Assembly: GCF_002295115.1 (NCBI RefSeq) | Contig: NZ_NSFV01000022.1 | Location: forward strand, 1 to 64,000 | Direction: 5' to 3' | Source of the DNA: Mesorhizobium sp. WSM4311 | Lineage (GTDB): Bacteria; Pseudomonadota; Alphaproteobacteria; Rhizobiales; Rhizobiaceae | Length of the DNA: 64,000 bases | Shown here: positions 63,990 through 64,000 of the stretch, piece by piece | Position numbering within the stretch: the stretch's first letter is position 1 | Layout of the letters: every line of letters begins with the position of its first letter | Translations under genes and position numbers: made by a program | The notes under the pieces: generated by a model | Told to the model about the DNA's origin: nothing | Database searches by the model: none | Seen by the model: only the letters and a program-made list of their open reading frames with translations

Positions 63990-64000
63990 TTGAGGCGGAT

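Overview
This window looks like part of a Mesorhizobium-type symbiosis island, an integrative and conjugative element (ICE) of the ICEMlSymR7A class. The evidence is gene content. There is a nad/bio/pan vitamin cluster including bioZ, a LuxR/LuxI pair (traR-traI1), an rdfS-traF-transglycosylase-relaxase module, and a traG-copG-trbBCDEJLFGI mating-pair operon. There are also NifA/sigma-54 promoters, a tts-box type III effector and remnants of a gibberellin operon. GC content is high except in some intergenic stretches.

Layout. 0.5-2.7 kb: a porin on the minus strand with a NifA/sigma-54 promoter, then a small membrane protein. 3.1-6.4 kb: a frameshifted hemN pseudogene and an MFS_3 exporter. 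6.5-16.1 kb: bioBFDAZ and nadABC with the regulator nadQ, all on the minus strand. 16.3-18.0 kb: divergent panBC. 18.1-19.6 kb: traR and traI1 with a lux/tra-box. 19.6-25 kb: a decaying zone with small hypothetical genes, a Crp/Fnr pseudogene, a decayed dctA that keeps a sigma-54 promoter, and a DsbA-like pseudogene. 25.5-30.4 kb: ardC, groESL with a CIRCE operator, an autotransporter stub and a DUF736 gene. 30.6-34.2 kb: rdfS, traF, a lytic transglycosylase and the relaxase gene rlxS, which seems to start at an ATT codon.

34.5-41.2 kb is a two-system defence island. An AAA ATPase-subtilase pair (ietA-ietS type) is convergent with a four-gene ubiquitin-like conjugation operon: Ubl, E2-like/metal-binding protein, JAB peptidase and E1. 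Relaxase-gene scars lie between the two systems (38.1 kb) and just beyond them (41.6-41.9 kb), so the block appears to have been assembled by recombination at relaxase sequences.

41.6-44.6 kb holds decayed gibberellin genes (CPS tail, ent-kaurene synthase, idi) and an IS5-like scar. 44.6-47.4 kb: an S9 peptidase behind a NifA/sigma-54 promoter. 48.1-51.7 kb: a C48 (SUMO-protease-like) type III effector with a tts box and 63-bp tandem repeats. 51.9-63.8 kb: traG, a CopG-like gene, trbBCDEJLFGI and a DUF2274 gene, closely packed and mostly overlapping.

How they fit together. TraR and its AHL signal would control transfer. RdfS would direct excision. RlxS, TraF, the transglycosylase, TraG and Trb proteins would carry out conjugation. 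The vitamin genes would help the new host grow. NifA and TtsI promoters tie cargo genes to the nodule and infection programmes. IetAS and the Ubl system probably protect the element or host against phages or rival elements. All family assignments come from reading the sequence; no database search was run.
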